In this document: positions 32,394-43,399 of the stretch, one piece after another
How positions within the stretch are numbered: position 1 is the first letter of the stretch
How the letters are laid out: every line of letters begins with the position of its first letter
NCBI GenBank assembly: GCA_004565275.1
Contig: SDOX01000122.1
Coordinates: 114,442-178,441 of the forward strand
Origin: Nannochloropsis salina CCMP1776
Lineage: Eukaryota > Sar > Eustigmatophyceae > Eustigmatales > Monodopsidaceae
Reading direction: 5' to 3'
DNA length: 64,000 nucleotides
The notes under the pieces: model-generated
What the model saw: only the letters and a program-made list of their open reading frames with translations
What the model was told of the DNA's origin: nothing
The model's database searches: none
Program-made: the position numbers and the translations under genes

Positions 32394-33216
32394 TATCGAC
32401 TCCTGGGGGGCCCAAAAATCCGCGTTTGTCCACAGCGGCTCCTCTCCCTCTATTTCTTTTCCCCCTTCTTGATGCCTGCTTCGGCCATTGGTCCCGTGAG
32501 GAGACTTGTCATCCCGTGGTGACGCGGGAGGTGTCCATCGCAATATCTCCCTTTCCCCGGGACCACCTTCGGGCACGGTGGAGAGCGCAAGAGGCAACGG
32601 TGGAGAGCGCAAGAGGCAACGGCAAGACGGACGAGCCGTCTTCCACGCGGCCCATGGGTCGATGTGGGGTCTTTACCATCCTGAGACTTGATGCGCCTTT
32701 TTAGGCATGGGAGGTGGGCTCATTACAGTACTGACAGGAAAAGCTTGCCAGGGGAGGTTTGCTATTAAAGCTTCGTGTCCCCTTTATTCCCAGACTGCCG
32801 TCCATCTAGTCAAGGGGGTGTTCTCGACCCATGGTGAATAGCGACGTGTAGATGTGTGTGTGCGGTGGTTGACGTTTAGATTGCTGGGTTGACAACGAGT
32901 GCATGCTTTGCTTTTGTGCTGAAAGGCAGAACGAGAGTAGGAGCGTATTTTTTAGGTCCACCGTACACCTGAATAACAAATCATCTCGCGTCACTCCCTT
33001 CCCTTCACATATTTCATAAATTTGCATAAAATTTCTGATCACACGGTTTACGTGTGCCCTTGTGTGCCCTTCGTTGACATGGCGTAACATTCTTATGTCT
33101 TCGTGTTGTGAACGAAATGGGTAAAGAACCAAAGTCGCTGATTCGCTTGTACTTTTTTAAAAAAAAATATTTACATACACCGTGAAATACACAGGCGTAG
33201 ACTTTAGTTCAAAGAT
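32394..33216. other. Intergenic region, no supported gene
   Basis: Follows the right border of copy 2. A near-exact tandem GTGGAGAGCGCAAGAGGCAACG occurs twice at about 32578-32621. The rest is mixed, becoming AT-rich toward 33180. Confidence 0.55.
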
Positions 33217-34230
33217 TTATTGCCATATAATGCTGCCGGAATTGCACAATGTCCCTCCACGACGGACTTCAATCTGCGTCAGGAGTCCATCATCCTCTCC
33301 CTCCTCCCCACCGCTCTTTTCACACGCGTCCTGGAGCGTCCACGCTGCCAAGTCAACCACTCGATCGTTTGCCTGGAGGTAATGCAAGCTCAAAGCACGC
33401 GCCCGTGGGGCTTGGGATGTGCTTTCTTTCTTCCGGGCGGCGACATCGAGAAGCGCAATTTCTTCGGCCGCAACAGCCAGAGCCCCTCCGTGCATCTTAA
33501 ACAATCCATTGCAATGGCGCGGCTTCACATGAAGGCTGGCACGGGTCGCTTGCAACCTTTGACGTTCGTCTCCTTTGTCAGATTCATTTCCCGGTGTCAA
33601 ATTGTCCAAGGGGAAGTGATCAAATATTGAGGACGCATCCTGTGTATTGACACGCTCCCCGGTGGCCACATGCCTGCGTGTCAACCCAAGCAAAGATTTT
33701 CGAACAATAGGGTACAAGAGTGGCGTGAATGCCATGTTCCAAAATGGAACGCCTGCCATTGGCAAATACTTGCAGTGTTTCCCGACAGCCACCAATTGAT
33801 CGCTGGCAGCGTCCCTCAGGTCCAAACGCAAGAAGGCGAGACTTTTCCCGATCTTGTCTGCCCAGGTTTTCAAACGCAGAGTCCGACCAGGAGTGACGTT
33901 TGCCATCACTTCCACATCCAGTGCGACAGAGACGCCTGGACGATGAGTGCGATCCTGCAAGATACATGCAGCCGTGGAGATTTCGTCAAAAACTGCCGTG
34001 ATCACCCCTGCTGAAAGATATGTGCCGCCTTCATCTGTACGACACAGATATTTAGTTATTTCGTGCGTGGTTTCTAGACCTTTTTTGGCATCGTACCGCT
34101 CTAGGACGGCATCCGAAACTTGAAGCGTATGAGCAAAGTTGATACTGTGGAAAAGTTGCGTAAATTCTAGGGCATCTTCGTGCCTCGAAGATTGTTTCAG
34201 GGCTGCAATGAGTGATGGTCTTGCCCGCAT
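33217..34230 (-). CDS. Double-hotdog acyl-CoA thioesterase-like protein
   Basis: A 337-residue, single-exon protein. The first hotdog domain spans about residues 60-160: GGTYLSAGVITAVFDEIST forms the central helix with an acidic residue at the usual catalytic place, followed by strands VSVALDVEVMANVTPG, LRLKTWADKIGKSLAFLRLD and ASDQLVAVGKHCKYLPM. A second region, about 230-337, has FKMHGGALAVAAEEIALL, the H-G-G-x-L/A helix motif common in PaaI/ACOT13-type hotdogs. Two hotdogs in one chain are typical of ACOT7/ACOT12-like thioesterases, which hydrolyse fatty acyl-CoA to free fatty acid and CoA. The N-terminus has no obvious targeting signal (MRARPSLIAALKQSSRHED), suggesting cytosol or mitochondrion. 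Chain-length preference cannot be inferred. Confidence 0.72.
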   Translation of the reverse strand: MRARPSLIAALKQSSRHEDALEFTQLFHSINFAHTLQVSDAVLERYDAKKGLETTHEITKYLCRTDEGGTYLSAGVITAVFDEISTAACILQDRTHRPGVSVALDVEVMANVTPGRTLRLKTWADKIGKSLAFLRLDLRDAASDQLVAVGKHCKYLPMAGVPFWNMAFTPLLYPIVRKSLLGLTRRHVATGERVNTQDASSIFDHFPLDNLTPGNESDKGDERQRLQATRASLHVKPRHCNGLFKMHGGALAVAAEEIALLDVAARKKESTSQAPRARALSLHYLQANDRVVDLAAWTLQDACEKSGGEEGEDDGLLTQIEVRRGGTLCNSGSIIWQ

Positions 34231-36338
34231 TGTAATATATTCTGATGTTGAAATGCAAAATAGAGACTGTTAAATTGGTATTGGCGACGTTCCATACTAT
34301 GTAGTACCTCGTGCTGGCGCCGAGGGAGGTTAAAAGGTAAATATCAAATCTAAAGATGGAAGAACGCAAATTATTCAAAACGAAATTAAAGGAGACCCAG
34401 AAAATCCTGGGCTCAGTCGACGGAAATTCAAGGAATGGTGATGTCACACATTCCAATTTTTTTTCATCGACTACGTTTAACAGCCAATATTCGACAGCAG
34501 GGACTCCCCCCCTGATGTAACGCTCTACTCGCCATTCTTCACGGTGACAATTCCGACAGTTAGCAAGGTTCCGTGCGCATACACCTTCAGAAAAGTGTAC
34601 ACTTATATCAATGGGTAAGATTTTGGAAAGTCAGTGGGAGAATGGAAATTGGACAGAGCGCAGGACCATGGAGACGGCGTCCTCTCCGGCGTCAGCCCTC
34701 AGCTCGCCTTATTGCTTCTCGCAGAGACGTGATAGGCCACATCGCTACCAGGGTCCCCTAACGACCTTTTCATGACCTATTGGGCGCCAAAGTAAACAAT
34801 TTATGACAGTGATGCATGACAATCCAGTATTCCTCCTTTTAATGCATGCACTCGTTACATTACTCTGACTGAGGAAGGGCCATAGTTCTTGAGGACTTCA
34901 GATAATTGTCCCACTGGAAGAATAAAGAAGAAAGCGAATAAGGAAGGTGGCTACGACTTTGACGCCTCACATCCGGATTGCCTAGTGCTGCAGTCCTCTG
35001 TCCTCTGTTTATCAGAGGAGGCATAGGTTGGCAATTAATTTCTCGATGGAGCGCAAAGAAAAATAAATATGTCAGAGGATGAGTGGAAGTTCTTGTCCTT
35101 CAGACACGTTTGAAAGATCACATGCCTCCTCTTATTCGTTGGTTCAGACCAGCGCTACGCTGGCCTCACGTTCCCCCTCACCAGGTAGTTCAGCTTTGCC
35201 ATCTCCGCCGTCGTGGACTCTAAGTGGGCCTGGAGGCGGCACCTCTGCAGTGAGTCCAGCGCCGAAGAATTCCCGAGTAGATTGAAACTGCTGAAGAGGA
35301 TTCCCCCACATGACTTCCTCTTCAGCGATGAGAGCTCCGACGTCATCTTCAGCGCCCCGTAGAAGGCAGACTTGCTGGTTAGGGGCATGTCCAGACGCCC
35401 TACAAACGCTTTGACGGCGGAGGCGATTTGAGAGCAGGGGCTTCTGGCTCCTGCATGTGCGCCACTTCCCTCGTCCTCCCCGCTCCATGGGCCGGCGCCC
35501 TCCACGTGGGAGTGTGCATTATCGTCCTGATGGTCAGGATGACTATCTCCAGACACGTAATTGCAAATACGCGTCGACGGCATGGGCCCCTTCAGCGTTT
35601 CCTCCGTTCCCGCCTTGGTCACGATGCGCGGAGTGGTATCCGCGGCGGTAGTCCCGCTGCTGCATGCCGTCCCGGTGCCACGTTAAGAAGATGTTATTGC
35701 ACCTGTTACGTGGAGGGGAGGCTGTAGAGTCACAAATTGATGGCAGCATCTCGGCCATCATCATGAGCAAACATCATTTTCAAACGCACACAGCCGTCGC
35801 TCAAACTTTGAAGTCGCTTAAAAACGGCGTGCGCGGGTTGGCTTTGCGCCTTAACGCGCCTTCCGAGGTAGAGGGATGATGCGAGAGTGAGGAAAAATGC
35901 ATGCATAGGCATGCAGGCAAAACACAATTTCAAAACATGCAAGAATATGGCAACCTCGGTTGCTCATAAGTTTTAGATGTGGGGCGTCTAAAAGTCATCG
36001 CCATTATAGGCGATCGTGCCTACCGTGGGCAACAGTTTCTCCTTTGGAAGAACATGTAACCAGGTGTTCTCACGATTTCAACTTAAGATACAGCATATCG
36101 TCAAGATGGTTAAATCTTGGGGATGGGAAACCGACAAGCGATGGGACAATTTTGCGATTCCGAGGAAACTACGCGACTTACTGCATCGCTGCCTGCTAGA
36201 TTGCTGTCGCCTTCAACACAAAAATATGCCAGAAAAAACAAATTGCTTGTGAATATATAACTACCTTCTCACTTCACTATTATTACTGTCAGGACTGACT
36301 GAATTATTTCCCCTTCCAACACTCCGCTATGATAGTTC
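34231..36338. other. Intergenic region with a relic segment
   Basis: No intact gene seen. It includes the diverged copy of the conserved minus-strand segment at about 35150-35625. The remainder is mixed sequence with only short frames. Confidence 0.5.
35150..35625 (-). other. Diverged third copy of conserved segment
   Basis: On the minus strand it reads GDSHPDHQDDNAHSHVEGAG, then KAFVGRLDMPLTSKSAFYG, then LQRCRLQAHLESTTAEMAK, aligning in order with the segment inside both duplicated blocks (DHQDNDDNFHAEEA, then QWVARLVARQEACLLHG, then RRRLNSNSRASATEMAK). DNA similarity is clearest around TTTGCCATCTCCG and CGGC(A/G)CCTCTGC. It is open over 155 codons, whereas the other copies change frame. 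It is not preceded by glycosyltransferase sequence. Confidence 0.6.
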
Positions 36339-38274
36339 ATGGCGGAAGCTTCAGCCACCTCGCGACCCAGCACTACCTCCAGGCAACGTATGGCAGGAAA
36401 GAAAGCGTCTAATAGCAGGTCCACAGGGGTGCAAGGTAGTGATAAATAATCAAAGCAAATCCGACGATCCAGTGTGTTGCCTCGAGTCGTCAGGCGCCTT
36501 TGAGTCGTGGGAGGCTTCATTCATACTGTCGTGGAGTGTCAGTCCTGACTGTCAAACACTTTCTCCGTTCTCCCAGCGTCTTTGAACACCGTATATGCAA
36601 AGAACTTAACCATCTAACACGTGATGCGTTTGATCCCACAATAAATAAACCTGCACGCAGGCGACAAACAAGAGCGGGACACTACTCCAATCGGTTGGCA
36701 ACGCCAGGCCACTGAAGAGGAGGGGACACTCGACAGACCCCCCTCTCCCGTGGCGATTTCCGTGCGTACGCAGGGCTTGTACATGCACCCCTGTTTCGCG
36801 CATCATTTGCCCTCACATGTAGAATCTTTGCTCTATTCCTCAGGGCTTTTACCTCTTCACCCTGGAACTGCTCACGATTGCCCTGGTCTTCTCGAAGGCC
36901 CTCCACCACAACGCTGGGAAGAAGTATGTCCGCGTCGTTCAGCCCGGATGCCACGTGGCTTGGGCCGACATGAATGGAGACCACTCCACCGTTGCCTGCT
37001 GCTCCCTGCCCTCCTCCTCCACCACCTTCCTCTCCTTTCTTCTCGGTGGAGACGACCCGCCCTCCGAGGGTAAGGACGGGTGGAAGAACCCCCTGTGCGC
37101 AGCTGCGACGTCACCTCGGACGAAGCATCTGACCAGTGGCCTGGCGCTGGTCCTTCCCTTTTTGACCTGGTTCCTGAATTGTTTGTTCTCCGCTGTGGCT
37201 GGCTGGTGGGGCGAGGGGGGCCGGAGGGAGAAGGGAGGGGGGAAGGACGAGGAGGGGAAGGAGGGGAGGAGGAGGAGGGATGCGATTTGGACGGGCCAGC
37301 GAAGACGATTGGGGCTGTATGCGGCGGTGATCATGTTTCGAACAACAGTGCTCCTGATGCTCCTCAACCGTGTGCAGGCATGGGTCCAAGGTGTGATGCC
37401 GGAGGAAAGTGGGCGGGAGGGAGGGCGTGGTGAGGCGTGCGACGTGGCTACCGGAGGCGCATGGAGCTATAGGTAGCCTCGCGCCACATCACGTCGGTCT
37501 TGCTTACACAGCTTCCTTCTTCATTTTTCTTTTCCTCGTGGCGGCCCACGGCCAGCGGAGGAAGGCGATACCTGTTGGTACTCGGCGCTCCGACACGACC
37601 GCAGGTGCAGAGAGCGCTTCGATTTCGCCGACCACGGCGTGCTCTTCATCTCCCAGTACCTGGCTATCCAAACGTTCGAGACGGTGGCGATCCTGCGGGA
37701 GGTAGGGGCGAAGGGGTGGGCGGAGGGCGGGGCGGAGGGCGGGAGGAAGGACACAAGGGAAGGTCTTGGAGGCTCCCTGGGAGGGTGGACAAGAGAGACG
37801 TAGACAATGCACTGTCCCTCATGTATTTTGGCTCTTTTTCCCGGGAATGCCGCAGGCCCGGAGCCTCCTCCACCTCGTCACCTGCCTGACCTCGGCCTGC
37901 CTGATCTCCCTCCTCTCCCTCGTCGGCTTCTATGACACGGTCACCTACTTCCATACCCGGACGGAGAGCCTCATGGGCGTCCTCATCTGTAGGTCGCGGG
38001 GGAGGGAGGGGGCGCAGGAGCTTGGCAATCTCCGTTTTCGTCTCTGGGTTGGGGCCAAGCTTGGTGGGAGTGTATGTGGCATGCCTTCTTGTCCTGCACG
38101 TATCGCGCTTTCGATCCCTCCATGTAGCGATGGATTCCGATTGCGTGCTACCGACCATTTCCCTCATCTACACGCACAGCCCTCGTCACCGTCCAGCTCC
38201 CTCTTATGCTCGTTGCCTCGGGCCGCCTGCGCCAGCATCGTTATTTGCGTATCAGTCATTTCATCAAAGCTTGA
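36339..38274 (+). CDS. FIT-family lipid-droplet protein (FITM/Scs3-like)
   Basis: Exons 36844-37390, 37556-37701, 37856-37988 and 38180-38274 join in phase and give 306 residues; exon 1 is tentative (36339 onward, MAEASATSRPSTTSR). Hydrophobic helices include FYLFTLELLTIALVFSKAL, LALVLPFLTWFLNCLFS, AAVIMFRTTVLLMLL and LVTCLTSACLISLLSLVGF. Two conserved-looking histidines stand out: FDFADHGVLFISQYLAI, corresponding to the D-x-S-G-H-x-F-L-L segment of FIT proteins, and TVTYFHTRTESLMGVL, corresponding to the T-x2-YFHT-x2-E-K-x2-G motif. These two motifs contain the FIT2 catalytic histidines. FIT proteins sit in the ER, act as acyl-CoA diphosphatases and are needed for lipid-droplet budding. A charged loop (GGGKDEEGKEGRRRRD) separates the helices. 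In an oil-rich alga it would be central to oil storage. The frame supports reading through the apparent donor at 37071. Confidence 0.7.
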
Positions 38275-39023
38275 AAAATGCCTGCGCTATCAATCATTAA
38301 GCGTTCAAAAGTAATAATCTGAGGATCTTCAGAGGTATAAGGGAGCTCAGATAGCCCAGCTCATAAACAAAATATGTGACACAGTTTTTTTGGGCTTGGA
38401 AAATATTTAGTTTTGCGGATTACAACCGCGATGCGTCATTTACTTTCTTATAACCCGTCTTACAGCCTAGCAAATGAATCCATTACCAACCACATTGAGT
38501 ACAAATATGCTCGGCATCACGCGTTCACGCATGTCGAGGTAGGAAATACCCAAAAGCAGGCATTGGACACCGAAATGCCTCAGCCAGTCAGTCTCTTAAT
38601 GCCAGTGGGTGAGCCACGTCGTAAACTAAAGCACGCATTAAGCCGTCACACATAGCCAATTTTGTGCACACCCACCATTACCACCCGGTCTCCCACCCCT
38701 GGCTAAGTCATGCCATGCGCCTATCACACTTGTCCAATTCGCCAAAGCCGGTTACCTTCAAGAAGTTGGCGGCTTAAGCGATGATGATTGGATCGGGTCA
38801 TTTAAGTGACATGGGGGGAGATACGACGGGACGTCATGCCACCGGGCGCCCCCACGGCGCCCCCTACAACACCAAAAACGGGCCGTACAAGCCGTGCGAT
38901 GACGTGCATGGGCATGGCAGTGGGTAATTTGCACCCTGTGTGCCCCTGCATGATGACGACAGGCGTGGTTTGGCATATGGCTGCTCTTTTTCTTGTTGAC
39001 GCGGTGCCGGCGCTAAGCCGCGC
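38275..39023. other. Intergenic region, no supported gene
   Basis: Between the FIT gene and the F-box gene on the same strand. A 228-codon minus frame (38802-39488) overlaps the F-box gene's 5' part and has no domain; I take it as chance. Confidence 0.5.
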
Positions 39024-39227
39024 ATGAGTTGCAAAGTGGATGGCTGTCAGGCCAGGTTTTGGGCGTTTGCTGGTAATATGGTACAAAGTCCATTTCTTAT
39101 TAGCGTCACAATCATCATACAGGACATAGCGTGGCTCAAGTGTGGTATTAAGTCGGGCTGGAACACTCGGGAGGGGACCACCAGGGCCCCACGGATCGAA
39201 CGTGGAAAAGGTCTTGTTCCGAGAGAC

Positions 39228-40484
39228 ATGGACACGCGAGCAAGGAGGATGAGGAACCTTGATGAGCGTAGTTCGAAACGTCATGCTCCTGGAAATACGG
39301 CATGCTGCGTCACCCAGCCCGCCTCCCTGCTTCTGACACGCCTCAACGATGATCTCCTGGCGCGCGTCCTGAGTTTCACGGCCCAATGGCACGTCATACG
39401 CAGCGTTTCTGTAAACACACGCACGTTCTCCGATCGTTTGGTCAGGTCCTTGGTCATCAAACCGCACACTCCCCTTCATGTGCTTCACAGGGTGATGACG
39501 CGCGTAGGTGAGAACGTCCTAGCCTTGGACCTGACTGGCAACCGCCACTTGAACGACGCCTCGCTCCGTCACATTCTCGAAGAGACATGCCCGCGCCTTC
39601 ACCATCTTGTCCTCAACTATTGTCGGCAGTTGACTCCGGCTGTGGTTCCGATCCTGTCCAGGGTCCCCCGGGTCGCCGTCCGAGGATGTTGGCGTCTGCT
39701 CACGCCCTCGCCCTCCCTTCCCTCCGACGTCGTATTGGAGCTGCAATTGCTGGCGCTGCAGCAAAACGATCGCCATCGCCACGACGGTGTGGCAAAGTAT
39801 TTTGAATTTGCGTCGTCAGCCAACCGGATGGTAGGGCCGGGCCAAGACGTGGAGGAGGAAGGGGGGGAGGAGGAGGGGGAAGACAAAAAGGGAGGGGGAA
39901 GCTCTGCCGAAGGAAGAAGAAACATCAGTAGACCCGGAATGTCGACGGGTGGTGCATTGAATAACAGGCGTTGCGTGCCGGGAACAGGAGCGGTCGTTGA
40001 GGAGGGGAGGGAGAGCACCACGGAGGGACGTCTACCCTTGCTGAGCCTCCGCGCTTTCCATGTGGTCTATGATCGGCTTCAGCCTCTGCTTGGCTGTCAG
40101 TCCTTCTCGATGCGTCGGCTGCAGTATGAAAGCGTCGATCGTGCCTGCTTTCTCGTGCGTACGACGGTGAAAAAGGTGGCATCGACCGGGACATCGGCCT
40201 CAGTGTCGATGGCGGCAGGCGATGGCTTTTCCCGACAGCAGCATTATTTGTGGCTTCTCTCCCGACAGAAAGAAGGGGAATGGAAGAAGTGCTGGCTGAC
40301 GGATGCGATCATATCTGCCGAGCATGGTCTTCTGAGTTTTTGGAACCTGCCCCTGTGTGAGGAGGGCCGAGGGGAAGATAGGGGTGAATATTGTGTGCGG
40401 AAAGAGATCGAGTCTTCATTGAGTGAGGTGTGGCTGCCACAACATACCTCAATGCAGGCGGAGGGAAATTTTTGTGTGGAATAA
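39228..40484 (+). CDS. F-box protein with leucine-rich repeats
   Basis: The frame is open from 39024; I prefer the ATG at 39228 (MDTRARRMRNLDERSS) because the preceding 68 codons look non-conserved. An F-box follows: LLTRLNDDLLARVLSFTAQW then VIRSVSVNTRTFSDRLV. Two LRR-like units come next, VLALDLTGNRHLNDASLRHI and LHHLVLNYCRQLTPAVVPIL, typical of FBXL/AMN1-type repeats. The C-terminal half contains an E/G-rich linker and a compact part (HYLWLLSRQKEGEWKKCWLT and DAIISAEH) that resembles a small alpha+beta domain, perhaps NTF2/DUF4864-like. F-box proteins link substrates to SCF ubiquitin ligases. Single exon; the substrate is unknown. Confidence 0.68.
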   Translation: MDTRARRMRNLDERSSKRHAPGNTACCVTQPASLLLTRLNDDLLARVLSFTAQWHVIRSVSVNTRTFSDRLVRSLVIKPHTPLHVLHRVMTRVGENVLALDLTGNRHLNDASLRHILEETCPRLHHLVLNYCRQLTPAVVPILSRVPRVAVRGCWRLLTPSPSLPSDVVLELQLLALQQNDRHRHDGVAKYFEFASSANRMVGPGQDVEEEGGEEEGEDKKGGGSSAEGRRNISRPGMSTGGALNNRRCVPGTGAVVEEGRESTTEGRLPLLSLRAFHVVYDRLQPLLGCQSFSMRRLQYESVDRACFLVRTTVKKVASTGTSASVSMAAGDGFSRQQHYLWLLSRQKEGEWKKCWLTDAIISAEHGLLSFWNLPLCEEGRGEDRGEYCVRKEIESSLSEVWLPQHTSMQAEGNFCVE

Positions 40485-41005
40485 ATTCAATAGAGCGACA
40501 CCTCGTTGCCGCGGTTTTGAAAGTTGATATGGACAATTAGGAGACTTGAGATGTGTACTGCAATTTTGACTCGTGGATGAAGGCATCATGAAAGATGATC
40601 GTGTAAGTGTCTAATACCTTTCCGCGTTGAAAAATGTAAAACCAAAACTAGAAAATGAAAGTAAGTTTTGTCTTCCCTTGTCGTCTGTAGTAGGCAAGGT
40701 TGGGGTAGATCAAGGATGGGTAAAGCGATCTTTTGCGGGCAATCGGTAGCCCTTAGTAATATAATTTCTTAAAAAGCACTTAGATTACTTGTTCTATCTA
40801 CTTGTTTCCCAAATATTCACGACCTTTCACTTTACTTAAAGCCTACTCTTAACCTCCCCGCAGGCGACCTCAACTACCAGCCAGGAGGTTAACCTCCTGG
40901 TGCCAAGCTGTACAGGTACAATATCGTGTGAAAACATCGGCCCCTATTGCACACACCTCATTTCTACACAAGAAACGAATCTCTGTAATATATGCTGACA
41001 GGAAG
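40485..41005. other. Intergenic region, AT-rich
   Basis: No gene seen. A short inverted-looking motif AACCTCC...GGAGGTTAACCTCC occurs near 40852-40896. Confidence 0.5.
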
Positions 41006-41884
41006 ATGGTGGAAGCTGCGATCGCGATGCGGGAAAAACTACCAGAGCAGGAGCAGCACGAAGCTCAACGCGTCTCAAACGAGTGCAGCCCAGCACTCTC
41101 TTCATTATCCTGTGTGTCACATAATCCCTCCAGCCAAGAATTAACCTTAGAGACACAATGGAATGTAGGCATAGGTGGCGGCATATGGACGACAGGTCTT
41201 CTACTTTGCGAGTATTTTGGGCGAAACGCCACTTTTTTTTCCAAAGTCCTGTATGGCAAACGAATCATGTAAGTCATTCGCCTGCACACAATGGATCGGT
41301 GACTCGGCGCAAATATTGTATGACAAGCAGTACGGCCGAAATTGTTACACTTCATCATGAAGTTCTTTCCGCACTGACACTCAAATAGCGAAATAGGCTC
41401 AGGCACCGGTTTGGTGGCCCTGTCCTTAGCCACCAATGCTCTATTTAAGCCGCAAGAAATTGTGATTACAGATCAAAAGGATCATTTGGAACTTATCGAG
41501 CGTAACGTTTGTGCCAATAATGCTAAAATCAAAGCTCCGATTCGCGTGCAAGAATTCAATTGGCTAAAAGATGAAGAGACGAAGAATACTGATAGCAAGG
41601 TAAAAGCCCTCTGTGCCTTCCCTTTTGACGTGGTCGTAGGAACAGATGTAGCCTACTGCCAAGAGCTTTACGGTCCCGTCGTCGATGCATTGTGTCGTTT
41701 GAGTGGCCCGCATAGCTTGATTTTACTGGGTGTGACACGTACGGATACGAATCCGAGTTTTTTCCAGCTATTGCAGGAAGAAGACTTCGACTACTGTCTC
41801 ACGCCTGTCGCGGATAGAGAGAGCAGCTGCACGGTGGCAGGCGGATTTGCACTGCTAAGCGTGGTACGGCGAGTGGGATCATGA
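41006..41884 (+). CDS. METTL21-like (methyltransferase family 16) enzyme
   Basis: Exons 41006-41268 and 41389-41884 join in phase (donor GTAAGT, acceptor CAAATAG) to give 252 residues. Motifs in order: GGGIWTTGLLLCEYF just before motif I, IEIGSGTGLVALSLA (SAM-binding motif I, formed across the splice), EIVITDQKDHLELIERNV (acidic motif II and following N), FDVVVGTDVAYCQELYGPV (motif IV, with D replacing the usual S/A in A-D-V/C-I-Y) and LILLGVTRTDTNPSFFQLL. This is the layout of METTL21/EEF2KMT-type protein lysine methyltransferases. Likely targets are chaperones or elongation factors; which one is unknown. The start at 41006 (MVEAAIAMREKLPEQE) is the first in-frame ATG. Confidence 0.78.
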
Positions 41885-42117
41885 TGCTTATGATGCCCAC
41901 GTCCGATGACAGAGGCATACGTAAAAGCGGAATTTGATAACGAAGATGAACGGAAGATCCCAAAAACTATCTTAAGTGGCACGCGCAGATCAAGGTCATG
42001 TGAAAATGTTGCCAAACAAAAGTAGCTGATTCTCTTCATACCAGCGTCAGTAGCATAAGCTCAACGCTTGCAACAGTTCATTATGGATTCCGTGGCTTAT
42101 TTCTTTTATTTCGGAGG

Positions 42118-43399
42118 TCAAGCTCCACATAACAGCATGGCTGTGTCCCCAAATCGGTTTTCCTCGTACTTGCTCAGGTCCAGGCTGACCTTGCCTCCTC
42201 GATGCTCCCTCTCCCACTCCACCAACTGGCCCATAAACCCCATATTCGGCGCGATGATCGCGCGTCGACTTCGAGCGTACGTGAGAGCTTCGAGCAGACT
42301 CATGTTCTTGTTACTGTACATCAGGTAAGCGACAACGACGGCCCCGCTCCTACTCATCCCCTTCTTGCAGTGTACCAAACACAAACCTCCCTGCGCTTTG
42401 GCGGCGTCGATGGCGGCAAAGGCCCGAGGAAGGTCAGGGAGGATTGGTTGAGCAATGTCGTCCCTCCAATTTAGCTTCAAGTAGCGGAGCTCTAAAGAAA
42501 GAGGAAGAGAGGAATAAAGAGGGGTCAGGGCAGGCAGACTGCAAGCAGACACAATCAAATACAGATGTGAGAGGCGAGTAAATTTGATTCGAAGGAAAAA
42601 GACTGTAGGGTCGAGGAAAATGGGGATACAGCCTCCCTCCCGGTCTTCCTATATTACTGTTTAACGTACCACCCATGCTGTCATCCCCTTCTGTTGTAGT
42701 GTTAACCACGCTTTTGATATTTAACTGACGCATAACCGTCAGATTGTCGCTGACCTCATCCCCCCCGATCAACAAATGCCCCAATATCGTGCTCAAATGA
42801 AAGTGGGAGTCGGTGGGGATTGCCAAGGGCCGCGGCCGTCTCCCCCGTGCCGAGATCCCACTTTCACCACCGGTAGTTTTGGTCAATGCCACCACGATTC
42901 CTTGCGATTGGGTCAAGGAAGCATTCAGGAGCACGTCGTGGTTGGACGTGGGAGTTGGGTTCGTTGCCGGTCGCCTCGGGCCCGAGTCTATGGGAGCCTG
43001 GGCGGGGAAAGCCAACCAACCTTTCGCAGAAAATGGGACGGGCAGCGTCCTCTTTTTGACTACTTTACCATGCATATATGACCCCTTTGGACCTGGATCG
43101 ACCGAAGCAGCAGCATGTTCTGCGACTGCAGCAAGCCGCGGGGATAGGAGGCAATCACCCGGGGTAGAGGCCTTCGGCGAAGAGGACGACCATGTAGTTG
43201 GTAATGAAAGAGAATTTCCTTCTCTTTGATGGACTGAATTATTTTGAGCTTGACACGGTAGCTCCGACTGAGCATTACCGGTGAATGCTGCACTTGGTGC
43301 TGCTCCATCCATCATTCTTTCCTTTCCCGGCTTAGGGAGGCTGTCCTCGTCAGCATGCGGGCCGATAAATAAGGAAGACTTGCTTTGGACACATCCCAT
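42118..43399 (-). CDS. Dual-specificity phosphatase with MGC lipidation motif
   Basis: Exons 43399-42670 and 42491-42118 join in phase (donor GTACGT, acceptor TTTAG) for 367 residues. The start at 43399 gives MGCVQSKSS, an N-myristoylation motif with an adjacent Cys for palmitoylation; this favours it over the open frame reaching 43621. A 190-residue S/P-rich linker follows. The phosphatase domain begins LGHLLIGGDEVSDNLTVM and NIKSVVNTTTEGDD, and continues RYLKLNWRDDIAQPILPDL, with the signature HCKKGMSRSG (catalytic Cys about residue 285, Arg 291). The general-acid Asp is probably one of the D-D pair in WRDD. The domain order and length match atypical DSPs acting on phospho-Ser/Thr/Tyr. The product is probably membrane-bound. 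It converges with the methyltransferase gene. Confidence 0.8.

Noticed and set aside
38802-39488. 228-codon minus-strand open frame
   Set aside because: It overlaps the F-box gene antisense and contains no recognisable motif.
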